This document shows positions 45,926 through 57,302 of a stretch of DNA of 64,000 bases, in pieces. How positions within the stretch are numbered: the stretch's first letter is position 1; each line of letters opens with the position of its first letter. The stretch comes from Oikopleura dioica (Eukaryota; Chordata; Appendicularia; Copelata; Oikopleuridae), in the NCBI GenBank assembly GCA_907165135.1, contig OU015568.1, forward strand, positions 16,751,208-16,815,207, read 5' to 3'. The position numbers were made by a program, and so were the translations under genes. The notes under the pieces were generated by a model. It searched no databases, was not told the origin of the DNA, and saw only the letters and a list, made by a program, of their open reading frames with translations.

Positions 45926-47943
45926 TTAATAAGTTTGGTAAAAGAAGTTTCTGACTCTATAGGCAGAAGCAGGGCCTGCTTGGTAATTGTCAGCGACGTA
46001 TGCTTTCAGATCGCCGGTGGTTTTCGATCCGCTCGAGGCGTAACTTCCCTCCATAACGGGGCTTCCGTCGACGCTTGCGACGTAGTTGACTTGTCCGTTT
46101 CCAGCATCCGTGACTTCGATTGTGTAGGTGCTCCATTGCCCATCAGTGCAAGTGATGTGCGTGTATTGCTGATGAGCCGAATCACCTGGATGATTGATTG
46201 CAAAAATAATTCGATTGCCACTCGTTTCTCGCATAAGAAGAAAAGTCCGGTCGCCGGCTTCGCCGTAATCGGGGCCTGCACCGAGCCGAAGAACAGTCGT
46301 GAATTGCGAGTTTAGTGGAGCGCTATGATCACAGAACACCTCAGCTGAGGCTTTGTAGCCCAAAGCAGCTGGAACGGTCGCGAGGAGATTATTTTCGGAA
46401 GGGGCGATGTCGCATCCGTTGACGATGGTGTGACAATTTTCTTTCCCATCACATGGATCAACGGCGCAAGCAGGCAAAAAAGTTTGGTAGAAGAAATTCC
46501 GGACGGAAAATGACGATCCTGCATCATACCAGTCATCAGACACGTAAACCTGAAGATCACCAGTCGTCACGGTGTCTGCATGATTATACGTTCCTTCGGC
46601 GATTTGTTTACCATCGAAACTAACGACATATCGCACAGCGTGAGGGTTTCCATCGGTTTGTCTTACTTCGACTGCGTATGTGTTCCAAGAGCCTTGAACG
46701 CAATCATGTACTCCCTCCTTCGACTTAATATCTCCTTCAGCATGCTCAACAGCGTAGTAAAAGATATTCTCGTTGCCAAATCCCCAAAGTGCGAAGATTC
46801 GATCACCTGCATTTCCGCTATTTCCTCCCGCAGTCACATGAATGATGTTTCCTAAGCCAGCATGCGGCTTTGACGGGTGAGTGCAAAGAACGTCAGCGGA
46901 AAACTTGTAGTTAACAGCGGCGGAGACGGTGCCAAGTTGCTTATTTTTCACTGGCGAAATCATGCAGCCATTCACAATGGTCTGGCAGTTTTCAAGGTCA
47001 GCGCATGGGTCTGTCTCGCAAGGAGGTGATGTTGGCTCAGTTGTTGTTGTGGTCGTGGTTGTAGTAGTTGTTGTGGTCGTGGTTGTAGTAGTTGTTCTGG
47101 TCGTGGTTGTAGTTGTTGTTGTAGTTGTAGTTGTTGTTGTAGTTGTGGTTGTAGTCGATGATGTCGTCGATGGTGTAGTCGATGTTTGGTAAAAGAAGTT
47201 TCTGACTCTGTAGGCAGAAGCAGGGCCTGCTTGGTAATTGTCAGCGACGTATGCTGTCAGATTGCCGGTTGTTTTCGATCCGCTCGAGGCATAACTTCCC
47301 TCCATAACGGGGCTTCCGTCGACACTCGCGACGTAGTTGACTTGTCCGTTTCCAGCATCCGTGACTTCGACTGTGTAGGTGCTCCATTGCCCGTCAGTAC
47401 AAGTGACATCCGTGTATATCTGATGGGCCCAAGTCGGAGCATTGTCTGGATGATTGATTGCAAACTTAATCCGATTGCCATTATATTCTCGCATAAGAAG
47501 AAAAGTCCGGTCGCCGGGTTCGCCGTAATCGTTGGCTGCACCGAGCCGAAGAATGGTCGTGTATTCCGAGTTAAGTGGCGCGCTATGGTCGCAGAAAACT
47601 TCAGCAGAGGCTTTGTAGCCCAAAGCAGCTGGCACGGTCGCGAGGAGATTATTTTGGGCAGGGGCGATGGCGCATCCGTTGACAATATTGAAGCAGTGTT
47701 CGACTCCATCGCAAGGGTCAGAGCAAGGGGAGTTGTAGTTGTAGTTGTGGTGGATGTTGTAGTTGTGGTTGTTTTTGTAGTTGAAGTTGTAGTTGTGGTC
47801 GTGGTTGTAGTTGTGGTCGACGTTGTAGTTGTCGTTGATGTGGTCCTCGGCGGTAAAGTTGGGACAATTGGATAATCGCATTTAAGCTGCTGAAATTTCT
47901 TCGTCATCAGATATTTTTGTTTCCATTTAATTCGTTTGATCAT
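45926..47943 (-). CDS. Thr-linker extracellular protein with three repeated domains
   Basis: Three copies of a ~165-residue Cys-containing domain, each opening like DPCDGxEHCxxIVNGCxI and ending YRVRNFFYQT, with WSTYTVEVTDAGNGQVNYVA in the middle. Domains 1 and 3 are nearly identical; domain 2 is more diverged. A ~45-residue poly-Thr linker joins domains 1 and 2. A second Thr-rich stretch precedes domain 1 but lies in another frame: ATG at 47943 reads into poly-Thr, while the domain frame reads the same bases as Asn/Tyr/His repeats. A 1-base slip or an error in the microsatellite is likely near 47735. A TATA-like TTTATATAAAG sits about 50 bp upstream. Probably secreted and mucin-like; fold and ligand unknown. 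Confidence 0.75.
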
Positions 47944-48035
47944 TCTTGCTGGATATAATTTGCTTAATCGTGATCTTTAAATGTTGCTTTATATAAAAGC
48001 CTTGAACTATCTCCTATCCCGTATCTTTGGAGCGT

Positions 48036-48485
48036 TTACGAAATGATAGTAGAAAAACTTATAAAAGACCCGTGGCTTGTTGAATTGATCCCGTCTCTGC
48101 AGACGAAGGCGTGTTGGTAGCTCTGAATGGACACAAAGAAGTTATTGAGCGAATGGCAAAAATTATCGCTGTCGTAGTATGGTGGGATGAAGTCGTTTGG
48201 TTCTCCAGAACCAGCGTATTCCGAGCATGCATCTTCAGCACGAACGGTCAAATTTTCTGCTTTTCTGAAAAATCTACGAAGACGATTTGCTTCTTTATCG
48301 GGGTTAGTGGTGGTGTGGGCATATGCGGTCCACACATCTGTCCAGAGCTTCTTGTACGCAGTGTCGATTTTAGCCCAGGCATTTGCCGAAGCCTCTGTTT
48401 TGGCGAGAGCAGCTGTGAAAAGTAATGAAGCAAAAAACTAAACAGAAATTTATTTTCTATGAAACTTGGTCCGTCCTACCTTCAT
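48036..48485 (-). CDS. Small secreted protein, 135 residues
   Basis: Two exons: a 6-base first exon (ATG AAG, 48480-48485) and 48036-48437, GT-AG. Splicing gives a classic signal peptide, MKFFASLLFTAALA, followed by a helical charged region (NRLRRFFRKAENLTVRAEDA) and a Cys-containing end. An NLT and an NST sequon are present. A TATA-like GGTATTTATAGA lies ~60 bp upstream. It is on the same strand and just upstream of the Thr-linker gene. No family recognised. Confidence 0.7.
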
Positions 48486-48887
48486 TTTATCAAGAAGTTT
48501 CGATCTTTTTGGAGATATTTAAATCAAGTTCAAGAACGGTATTTATAGAAAAGAGAAGCCGATAGAGAGCGCCACAATTTGGCACAATATTTTTGCTGAG
48601 CTCTCTCTCTTGCCATATAGAAAAATGCTTTTTCTAATAAATTGCAATTCAACACGCAGACAGATCGCTCCTTATCCAGAAGAAGTCATCCTTGTATCGG
48701 GTTAACAAGCTCCGTGCTATAGATAGAAGCCTTCTAAGCCGACGTCATTACGTAACTCGGCAAATTTTTTGTCGCAGAATGATGACAATGATCGGAATGG
48801 AACATAAGATTTTTTTATTGAAAATTTCACATGGCCCCAATTTCAAAATAATTAAAACTGTAAAATTCTAGCGCAAAGCGATAAAAA

Positions 48888-49925
48888 ATGTCTTCAGAAT
48901 TTGAAGTGCATTTATCAATTATTTATGATTCTTCAAAAAAACAAAGCGTTCACGACATAAATTTTCCAAATAGCGAAATGAAGTCAACGAAGAAAATGAG
49001 CCGCAGCGAAAATATGGATTTGTCGAAAGTAACTTTGAGCTTTGCCGATTTCGTGCCAGTCGGGTTGACCAGAGACTATCTCGATGGGCAGTGCAGAGAA
49101 GTAGAGATCGTTTGTCTCGACGGATCGGAATTCGCGGACAAGGCGGTATTGACATTTTCTTCGTCGTACATCGCTCGATTTCTCCGAAATTCTCACTTTG
49201 AAGACTCTTCGAAAGCAATAGCAGATAACAAGATCGAGTTGGGCAAGCCTAAGGCGCTCGTGAAGTCCTTTTTGGACGTTTGCTACGGGGTTCCATGCAA
49301 ATTACAGCCGATTGAGCTGGTCAAGCTCTTCCAGTTTTCGATTTTTCTCCAAGCCGATCGAATTATAAAAGTAATTGGAAATACGCTTTTTGAATGCAGC
49401 ACGAAAAATCCTCGGTTGTGGGTTGGAATCCTTTTCGCTTTTGGTAAAGATGATTTTTTGAAGAATTATCGGAAATTTTAGATCACCTGACCGACCCTGC
49501 TATTGGAGATCTTTTCTTGAGATTGAAGGAAAGCTCGAAACACGGAAGATATCAAGATTTCTTCACGAAAATGGACTTGAAATGGCTTTTGGTAAGAAGC
49601 CGATCTTAAAAAAGATTGCTAATCTGACTATTTACAGTCTGAAATCGACAATGAAAACTACTGGAACGGCGAGTTGACTCACGACGACCACATCCCTTTG
49701 ATGTATCTTCAGAGCTTCGGGACAATGCTTCAAGTCAAAGAGACGCACAAAGATCTGGCACACAGACTTATGTTGACTCGCTTCATGGAATTCCTCTCAA
49801 ACCCGCTTGAGATCAACTTCGAGTTCAAGGTCTCGGAAGACAAGTCGCCTGCCAAGTCCATGTGCTATTCTGCTGATGGCTACACTTTTCAAGTTATAGT
49901 CATTTCAAGGAAATGTTCTAGCTAG
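48888..49925 (+). CDS. BTB/POZ-domain protein
   Basis: Exons 48888-49443, 49482-49591 and 49638-49925, all GT-AG, encode about 317 residues. A ~65-residue N-terminal region precedes a BTB domain (about residues 65-165). Within it, REVEIVCLDGSEFADKAVLTFSSSYIA and VKLFQFSIFLQAD match the conserved BTB strands and helices. The C-terminal part resembles a BACK-type helical region only weakly, and no kelch or zinc-finger repeats are seen. Such proteins often recruit substrates to cullin-3 ligases; that role is inferred from the family only. Confidence 0.75.
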
Positions 49926-50797
49926 CAAATATTATTTCAAGCGAAGACAAAGCTAGAACTCGGACAAAAAGAGACTCGTATTTAGGTTGCTACGTTGCAG
50001 TTCCTTCTGAACCATATGTAGGGCTTGGATCGGAAGCTGTGTAAAACCTGAGTCAGGCAGACGGCTTGTTTTAAAACGAGAACCGAAATTGTCGCTTCCA
50101 TCTATTCTTTGTACCCTGAGTCAGGTTTTCGACACAGTTTTCTTAGCCAAAAAATTGAGGGTGAATTCAATTACGATTGATAAGCTTCTTTAGCCACAGA
50201 AAGTCAGCTTCACAATTCGACTAATCCCAAACGACAGACGTCTTCCTCAAAAAACAAAGACAATTTCAAATAAAAAGTTCTCCTCGACAAATTCTGACTG
50301 GGGCTTTTCCAAGGTAAAAGGCCTCTCCGTCAATAATTTAACATAACTTCTAGTTTCTTTCTATATCTGATGCTATGGACAAAGAAGCGGGATATGCTGA
50401 CCCTGATGGTTTTCTATCTGTTCTTGTAGAATTTACGAGCATCTTTTGAAGAAGCTCTTTTGGGGAACAAAGAAAGAATAAATGAGCGTCACGAGTTCTA
50501 AAATACAGCGTGTAACTATTTGATTTGCCACTCATGAGCTTATATATTTTATGTGTATGCTATACAATCGCATCAAAGATACGCTCAGCGTCCATGAGCT
50601 TTCTTTGCCTTTCACGGCTTTAGAGCAAATAATAGGCAAGCGAATACGTTGGTATTAATAAAAAAGGAGTTTCGCAAACGAGCAGAATTTTTTTTTGCTG
50701 AAGTTTCTAGAAAGAGAAATTACTGACTTTGCTGATGGTTTGTCTTTCAAAGAAAATTGCTAAGAATAATAGAAGCCGGCCGAATTGCAAGTTTCAA
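49926..50797. other. Intergenic with a MITE
   Basis: Contains palindromic MITE copy 7; otherwise nothing I can support. Confidence 0.5.
50021..50152. repeat. Palindromic MITE, copy 7
   Basis: GTGTAAAACCTGAGTCAGG pairs with CCTGAGTCAGGTTTTCGACA. Confidence 0.75.
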
Positions 50798-52121
50798 ATG
50801 ACAGGTCTCAAAGTAAGTATAAAAAATTATACCTGCGTTGAAAACTGAGTCAGGTTCTGAAGAGCTTAAATAAAGAGCCGCGGCTTTTTGTTAATGGGCC
50901 ATTAATAATGGCCGTTATTGACCCGGACTCAGGTTTTCTACACAGGTTGCCGATCCCAGAATATGGGGACCCTATTTTAATCCACCAATTCCTCGACCCA
51001 CCTAGTTATTTTCATAATAGAGAAGATTGCTATTTTCCATTTTTAGATAACGTATTTCATATTCATATGGCTTTCAATGGCATTTCTCGAGTTCGGCTGG
51101 CAGCTCTTCAGCATCAACCCCTTCCCCGACACAATTTCCATCCCCTTCGCGGACATTCCCAACTACAGCTATCCAAAAATCGCGACAGAAATGATCCCAG
51201 ACTGGTTAATCTGGACGATTCTTATTTGCACTGGCCCGGTTATTCACATTCTCTTGCTTGCTTTTGTCCGTTCTTACAGGTAAAAAGACGAGTGTCCTCG
51301 CTGGAAATCGACTTCTCTAGACTTTCTACTCCGCAATTTATCATGGCTTATGGAACCGTGCCGCCTATAATCTGCTTTCTTGTCACTGCTTTGAAATTTA
51401 CTGTTGCTGAACCGAGACCGAACTTTCTTCACCGATGCTTTGATGGGCCAAAATCATCTGCTCAAGTTGCTCTTTCGGGTAAAAAAAAACAGACTGTGCC
51501 TGAAAAATCCGTCACTTTTCTAAGGCTCGGCTTGGCAACCTGTGTAGAAAACCTGGGTCAGGTTTTGAAGAGTTTAAATGAAAAGCCGCGTCATTTAAGG
51601 TCTTCAAAACCTGACTCAGGTTTTCTACACAGGTTGCCAAACCCAGTTTTAAGGCTACGAGATCATGAACTACAACAGCTCGATTTATCCAAATGCCGAA
51701 ATCGTCGTCAGCTCCTGCCCAAACGAAAACCCGACCCAAGTTATTGGAGGACTCATGTCTTTCCCCAGCGGTGAGAAAAAAAGTGAAAAACATGCGATAG
51801 AAATTTAAGGTCACGCGGCCCATTCGTTCGGGATTTTTACGTTTCTGTTCTTTCTTGTTGCCGATGTCACGCCTGAACTTTTTCGGCCGATGATATTTGC
51901 AATGATGTATACATTTCCTGCCGTTTGCGCGGGGTCAAGAGTTCGTGACCATCAACACCATTTGCACGATGTACTGATTGGGTCCGTCATTGGAACGATA
52001 ATTGGTAAGATCTGCCTTAGATACCATTCAATTATCCGAAATTGAAGGCTACAACGTGCATAAAAATGGAACAAAGGAAGAAGTTCCAAGAATCAAATCC
52101 TCAACGCTCAACGATTGGTAG
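50798..52121 (+). CDS. PLPP4/5-like: PAP2-type lipid phosphate phosphatase
   Basis: Integral membrane phosphatase that removes phosphate from lipids such as phosphatidate. Exons 50798-50812, 51047-51279, 51321-51478, 51663-51770, 51810-52004 and 52048-52121 sum to exactly 260 codons plus stop. All three PAP2 motifs are present: KFTVAEPRPNF, FPSGHA (joined across intron 4) and SRVRDHQHHLHDVLIGS with the catalytic His and Asp. Several hydrophobic helices flank them. The short tail and the PRPNFLHRCF context resemble the PLPP4/5 group. Introns 1 and 3 each hold a palindromic MITE. The gene converges on the ATP synthase subunit gene. Confidence 0.9.
50835..50958. repeat. Palindromic MITE, copy 8 (PLPP intron 1)
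   Basis: GCGTTGAAAACTGAGTCAGG and the inverse GACTCAGGTTTTCTACACAG, ending GGTTGCCGATCCCAG. Confidence 0.85.
51522..51656. repeat. Palindromic MITE, copy 9 (PLPP intron 3)
   Basis: TTGGCAACCTGTGTAGAAAA and its inverse TTTTCTACACAGGTTGCCAA are exact; TCTTCAAAACC pairs further in. Confidence 0.9.
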
Positions 52122-52367
52122 GACTTTTTCTCTCCATTTTTTTCTGTAAATAAACATTAAAAAAAACGAAGATTAAAATTGAATTTCGGCGATTTATTGA
52201 AAACAAGATTTGATCTTGGTAATAAATAAATTTGTCCTACATCGCAAGAAGCAAAACATGATCGGGGCTGCTTTTGAAATAAGTTAGTGGAAATTAGAGG
52301 ATCCAAAAAGGGCCCAAAAAGATGGTTTCTTTGTTGAACTTGAACAGATGGAGGGAGCTTTTCGAAC

Positions 52368-53797
52368 TTAGGCGTTCTGTCGGAGGAGATCGGTGTATTT
52401 CTTGACTTTGTTGGCGACGGACATGTCGATGAACTAGAATTAGATGAAGAAAGGGTTGAAGATGGAGTTGGTTACCTTCATGTCGGTGTACTTGTCTCCG
52501 AGAGCGACGGTCATGCCACCGAGAAGGGAGCTGTCGACGGAGGAAGAGATGACGGGGGTCTGGTTTCCGAGCATGGAAGCGACGGCTTCGGCGACTTCGG
52601 CTTTCTGAAGAGAGGAAGGTTAATCAGTGAGGTTTTGGCGTAATTTCCTCCCCTAATATTGGGGCCCAAACCCTAACCTGGGCACGAGTTCTTTCTAAAA
52701 TTAGGGTTTATTATTACAATTAGAAAGCAAAGTGCCAATATGATCCCCTTATGATGCACTTCAACCCTTCGGCCTATCTTCCCCAAAAGCACCCCCAATG
52801 AAGGGGTCGAAAACCCTGAAGGAGCCTTCAAAACCATCCATCTAATGAGAGGCTCTAATGAGAGGCTCTAATGAGAGGGCTTCGCCTCCCCGAGTCGAGA
52901 AGACCGGATTTAGAGTCATTTTTTTTACCTGTTCGGAAGTGAGCTCGATGGCGGAGGCAATCTCAACTGGGACTTCACCAGCTTCGGCCTGGAGGATTCG
53001 GGCGTAGACCTCGGCGACTTCGGAGAAAAGGTTCATTCGGTTGTTCTCGCAGAGAGCCTGAAAAATAAGAAAAGAATGGAAGGAAAATATAGAAATGTAC
53101 CTCGAAGAGACCGACAGTGGTCTGGGAGAAGCCAGCTTCTCCACCGACGGCGGAGAGGGCGGAGATCTTCTGGCCAGCGGAGATGCAGGGGTTGGCGAAG
53201 AAGTCAGCGACTTCCTGCTTGGCGGCGAAAGCAGCAGCGACGTTCTGGACATCGGCCTGGACACCAGCCTAGAGAGAGGGATGAGGATCTGATTTCGTGT
53301 TCGATATTTTTTATTTAATTTTCAATTTCTCCTTGTTGAGAATATTTGAGTTTAATTTTCAAAAAAATTATTCCAAAAATCGTCGAGAAAGCTGGAAATC
53401 CGCAGCGTTTAGTCTCCGATCGTTGATAAAAACTCACTAGCTGCCTGGAATGGGTACACTGTGTAAATATCCTGAGTCAGGGTCAGAAATATCTTTGATG
53501 AAAAGCCGCGTAGCGGCTTTTTTACGCGACTACGCAAAATTGACTTTTCTACCAATCTTTATATTTTTGCGATATTTCAGAACCTGACTCAGGCTTTTAC
53601 ACAGGTTCCCGTGGTCGATTTCGAAAAAAAACTCAGATCGAAACCAAAAATAATTCAAAAAAAGACGATCTAACCTGGTCACCACCCTTCTTGGCGGCGG
53701 AGTAAAGGGCAGCGGCGTAAGAACCAGCAATGCCGTAAGTTGGGATTGGGGCGTAGACGAAGGCGCGGGCCGAGTTGACGATTTGACGAGTGAACAT
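52368..53797 (-). CDS. ATP5PO: Mitochondrial ATP synthase OSCP subunit
   Basis: Peripheral-stalk subunit linking F1 to the membrane part of mitochondrial ATP synthase. Exons 53675-53797, 53101-53268, 52929-53057, 52476-52604 and 52368-52433 give 204 residues, near the usual ~210. The N-terminus MFTRQIVNSARAFVYAPIP looks like a mitochondrial presequence. The C-terminal signature is clear: VDSSLLGGMTVALGDKYTDM and NKVKKYTDLLRQNA. All introns are GT-AG. Intron 1 holds a palindromic MITE, and intron 3 holds a short 13-bp tandem repeat. Codon use is strongly C-ending, as in the neighbouring RPL9. Confidence 0.95.
52839..52880. repeat. 13-bp tandem repeat in OSCP intron 3
   Basis: Three copies of CTCTAATGAGAGG. 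Confidence 0.85.
53441..53612. repeat. Palindromic MITE, copy 10 (OSCP intron 1)
   Basis: GTGTAAATATCCTGAGTCAG pairs with CTGACTCAGGCTTTTACAC around an AAAGCCGCGTAGCGGCTTTT core. Confidence 0.85.
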
Positions 53798-54247
53798 TCT
53801 GAATTTCAAGAACTTGAAAATCGCACTAATCAAAAACAATCTTGTTTTCCCAAAATATAAACCCAAAACTTAATTCTAGAAATAATTGATAAAATAACTC
53901 ATTATCGAGTAAAATGAAAATTGATCTTCTGAAAATGACGAGAAATGAAGTTTCTCTAGCGAATTTCGGCTGTCTCTTTTTAGTGCGAATTCGAAGGGCA
54001 AATTTTCGCCGCGATTGGTCAGCCAATGAGCGCGATTTTCGCCATTCTTGCCGCTCGATTTTTCCTATTTGCGAATTTCTCGAAAATTGCGGGAAAAACT
54101 GAAGATATTCTGCGAAAATTGAAAGTTTCTGATATTCTAGAGGCCGTTTGAGGGATTACTCATCGAAAGATCTGATTGGCTAGGGAAATTGAAGAGACAA
54201 AAGTGCAAAATTAAGCTTTTCTCCATGGAATCCTTTCAAAAATGATT

Positions 54248-54418
54248 CGCAAGGTGTTCGGAAAACCTGAGTCAGGTTCTCAAGAGTAGAACTGAAAAGC
54301 CGCATAGCGGCTTTTTCTAAGGACAAAGCCGCAAAGCGGCTTCGCGAAATAACCATTCCAAATTGCTCTTACTCTTTAGAACCTGACTCAGGTTTTCTAC
54401 ACAGGTTGCCGAGCTCAG
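54248..54418. repeat. Palindromic MITE, copy 11, plus a solo arm
   Basis: GAAAACCTGAGTCAGGTTCT pairs with AGAACCTGACTCAGGTTTTC, ending GGTTGCCGAGC. A lone extra arm, GAACCTGACTCAGG, lies at about 54440-54458. Confidence 0.85.
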
Positions 54419-54603
54419 GGCTTCTCATCGAGGATCTCTCAGAACCTGACTCAGGTTTTTCAACCGTAAACCCGCTAACTTCTGCAAAAAATTTGGCCAA
54501 AAACAAAAGAAACGACAAAAAAGGACTTTTCCAACCTCCAAGTTTATTGATTTTAAAAAAATCTCCAAAATTCAAAGTTGTCAAAAAGCAGTCTCAAAGG
54601 AAC

Positions 54604-55572
54604 TTATTCATCAGCAGGCTGCTCGATGGTGGTCTTCTCGGAGACGTAGATGCCGTCCAAGAACTTTCGGATATCCTTGTTCTTGACAGTGGTGGACTGC
54701 TGGATTCGAGCGGCGGACTTGGAGACGGCTTCGATGTCGTTTCCGGAGACGTAGAGCTGATCCTTCATTTCCTTGGAGATTTCGACGGTGACGCCTTCGG
54801 CCATGGGGACGACGCGGAGGAACTTTTCACCCAAGAAGTTTCGGACTTCGAGGACGGCACCTCCCTGGACGACGGCGCAGTTGATGGGGAAATGGGCGTA
54901 GGCGGATCGGAGCTTGTATCGGAAACCGAGAGTGACACCCTAAAGTAGATTGGGTCTTAGGGAAGACAAGTGGACCCCACTTATCATGGTTTTCGACTGG
55001 AGAACGTACCTTGCTCATGTTGGAGATGTGGGAGCAGACGGTTCGGACGGCGGCTCGGTCCTTGGAGGAACCCATCCACTTCTCGACCAAGATCGATCGG
55101 GGACCGGTCTGCTTCATCTCGACCTGTAAAAGAAGGTTAAAGGGGAAGAGATGAGCTTTTGTTGTCAAGAATGGAATTGAAGGGTAGGCTTTGGTGGTGG
55201 TGTAGAATGTGGTGAGAAGTTCTAGAGGTCATGTTGTTTGCGCAACCAAGGGTTTTTGCTCGAGAAAATCAGAAAAGACCCGTTTTAGCTGGTCGGCTTA
55301 ATAAAATTGCTCTACTGAGGTACGATACGTGACCTCTAGAATTTCTCTTGGAGTTCATCACCTCTAGCAAGCCCCACTCGATGATTTCATAATTGGTTAC
55401 TGGGTCTGATTCGAAACCGTTTGTCCAGAAATAAGGGAAGAGTTACCTTAAGATGTCGGAAGTTCTTCTCGAGGGAGCCTCGGGGACCGGTGACCTTGAC
55501 GATTCGGGCCTTGACCTCAACGGTGCAGGCGGCATCGACGGTGACTTCCTGGGAGTGGTGGAGGTACTTCAT
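54604..55572 (-). CDS. RPL9: 60S ribosomal protein L9 (uL6)
   Basis: Large-subunit ribosomal protein. Exons 55447-55572, 55010-55123 and 54604-54939 give 191 residues, the normal length. Typical stretches are [45 protein letters not shown] and [15 protein letters not shown]. Introns are all GT-AG. It lies downstream of the Obg gene on the same strand but ~400 bp away, too far for an obvious operon. Confidence 0.97.
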
Positions 55573-55968
55573 TTTTGATAGTTAGAAATCCGATGGATCA
55601 ATCTGAAAGAAATTCTCTTTTATTTCGCGCTTTTGTAAAGCATTCTTGTGGAAATCTGTCTCTGAAAGATTATTCTAAATTCAGCTAAAATTTTGAAGGC
55701 GAAAAAGTCTCTAATCGTGAAAAAAGAGGAAAATAAATGGCAATTTTCTTCATTTGAAAAAGATTTCACTAGGCCGCCTACGCGCGCTTTCCCACACGTG
55801 CGCAAAGTTAGCGCTGCGCCGGAGGATTCGGCGAGGAGGTCCTCCGCCGCGCTGGAAGAGTAGCGCCGCTGGAAGAATGGATATTTTGAAGAAATGAAGG
55901 ATTTTCGCTTTTAGGACCAGTAAAGTGAATCTGTAACGGAATTATTTGTATGTCAATCAAAATTTAAT

Positions 55969-57106
55969 TCAAATTAAACTGATAGATAGTTTTTTAAAAA
56001 CGATTATCCCCTTTCCTGAATAATTTTGCGACAAATCCTCCTTCATCTTTCTCAACAAAAACTGCAGCACCGACCAGCCAGTTAAATCCTTCGCCGACGT
56101 TTCCAGCACTTTCGGGTAGTAAAGCGCTTTATCTTCGAAATTTTTCAATTCATCGTTGAGCATTTTCGCTCGGTACTCGTTTCCAGGCTGGTCTGCTTTA
56201 GAAATGCAGACGATAAACGGCTTTTCTGCCAGAGAAGAGTATCTTTCGTCCTTTTCGTCGAAGCTGCTAGAATCGAAGCGGTCTTGAAATTGCGACTTTG
56301 CCAGTTCTAGCTCCCTGACTTCCGCGTTTATCTTCGCGTCATAATCTGCCAAGTGTTTTCTGATTGTATAAAACTGCTCTACCGCGTGTTGTTCGTGGAA
56401 ATCGTCGCCATCGATGAGATAAATTAGGGAGACGCATCTGGCACAGTGCTGGAGAAATCGAGTCGCTCTTGGCTTTTTTAGGGTTGCAAATTTCGAGCGG
56501 AAAATTAGAGCGGAGCTTGAGCGGAAGAAAATTTGCAACCCTAACCTGATCTGGCTCTATTCCGGGCAAATCAGCAATCGACAAGCTCACTTTGTCGCGA
56601 TAAGTTAGATGGCCGAGATGAGGAATCAGCGTCGTCCCAGGAATGTCAGAAACTTCCAAGTCGGTATTTGTAATCGTCATCGTCAGCGAGCTCTTTCCAG
56701 CATTCGGCAAACCGACGAGGCCAAAATCAGCAATTGATCGAAGCTCAATTTCCGCGTTGACGATTTCGCCTTCTTCTCCCGGCAGCGCATTTCTGGGCGT
56801 TGGATTGTCGACATTCGCAAATTCTTTGTTTCCGAAGCCGCCGGCTCCTCCAGAAGCGATTAAAAACCCGTCGCCGTTGTTGACTAGATCGACGATGACG
56901 CTTCCCTGCGCGTTTTTCACCAAAGTTCCGATTGGCACCTCGATTGTTAGATCTTTCCCGTTTCTTCCGTATTGATGGTCTTTTCCGCCGTTTCTGCCGT
57001 CTTGAGCTGTGTAGATTTCTTTGAGATGAGTGAGGGAAGAGAGCTTGGAAGAGGCGCGCAACCAGATGTTTCCTCCTCGACCGCCATTGCCGCCGGTTGG
57101 TCCCAT
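55969..57106 (-). CDS. Obg-family GTPase, MTG2/GTPBP10-like
   Basis: Ribosome-assembly GTPase, in animals usually mitochondrial or nucleolar. The Gly-rich Obg fold is present (GPTGGNGGRGG, ASGGAGGFGN). The GTPase part has GLPNAGKSS (P-loop), IPGTTL, ADLPGIEPDQ (Walker B) and SKAD (NKxD variant). Two exons are seen, 56546-57106 and 55969-56472, separated by a 73-bp palindromic intron. Codons before ATG 57106 (VSKGAVYFSRDAQNAY) match the Obg fold, so the real start lies in an upstream exon I could not locate. No presequence is visible as a result. Assignment between MTG2 and GTPBP10 is open. Confidence 0.85.
56473..56545 (-). repeat. Intron made of an inverted repeat
   Basis: AGGGTTGCAAATTTTC near one splice site pairs with GAAATTTGCAACCCT near the other, and GAGCGGA/TCCGCTC also pair. 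The two arms cover most of the 73 bases. The splice sites GT and AG lie just outside the arms. Confidence 0.85.
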
Positions 57107-57302
57107 GTAAGCATTTTGAGCGTCGCGGGAGAAATAGACAGCGCCCTTTGAAACAGTTTTAACTAAGTAGTTGTAGTTGTTAATATTTTGTCAGCTGACT
57201 TGAAAGATTTTCACACAACGCCTTTGCACTATCGACGAAAGCTTATGTTACCATTCTGATCTATTTTACAGGTTTAACAGTATTCGGCAGAGATAGTGGA
57301 CA

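Noticed and set aside
47024-47192. Poly-Val protein on the plus strand
   Set aside because: Antisense of the poly-Thr linker; an artefact of the repeat.
50350-50535. Small minus-strand gene upstream of PLPP
   Set aside because: Short, unsupported frame with no neighbouring exons.
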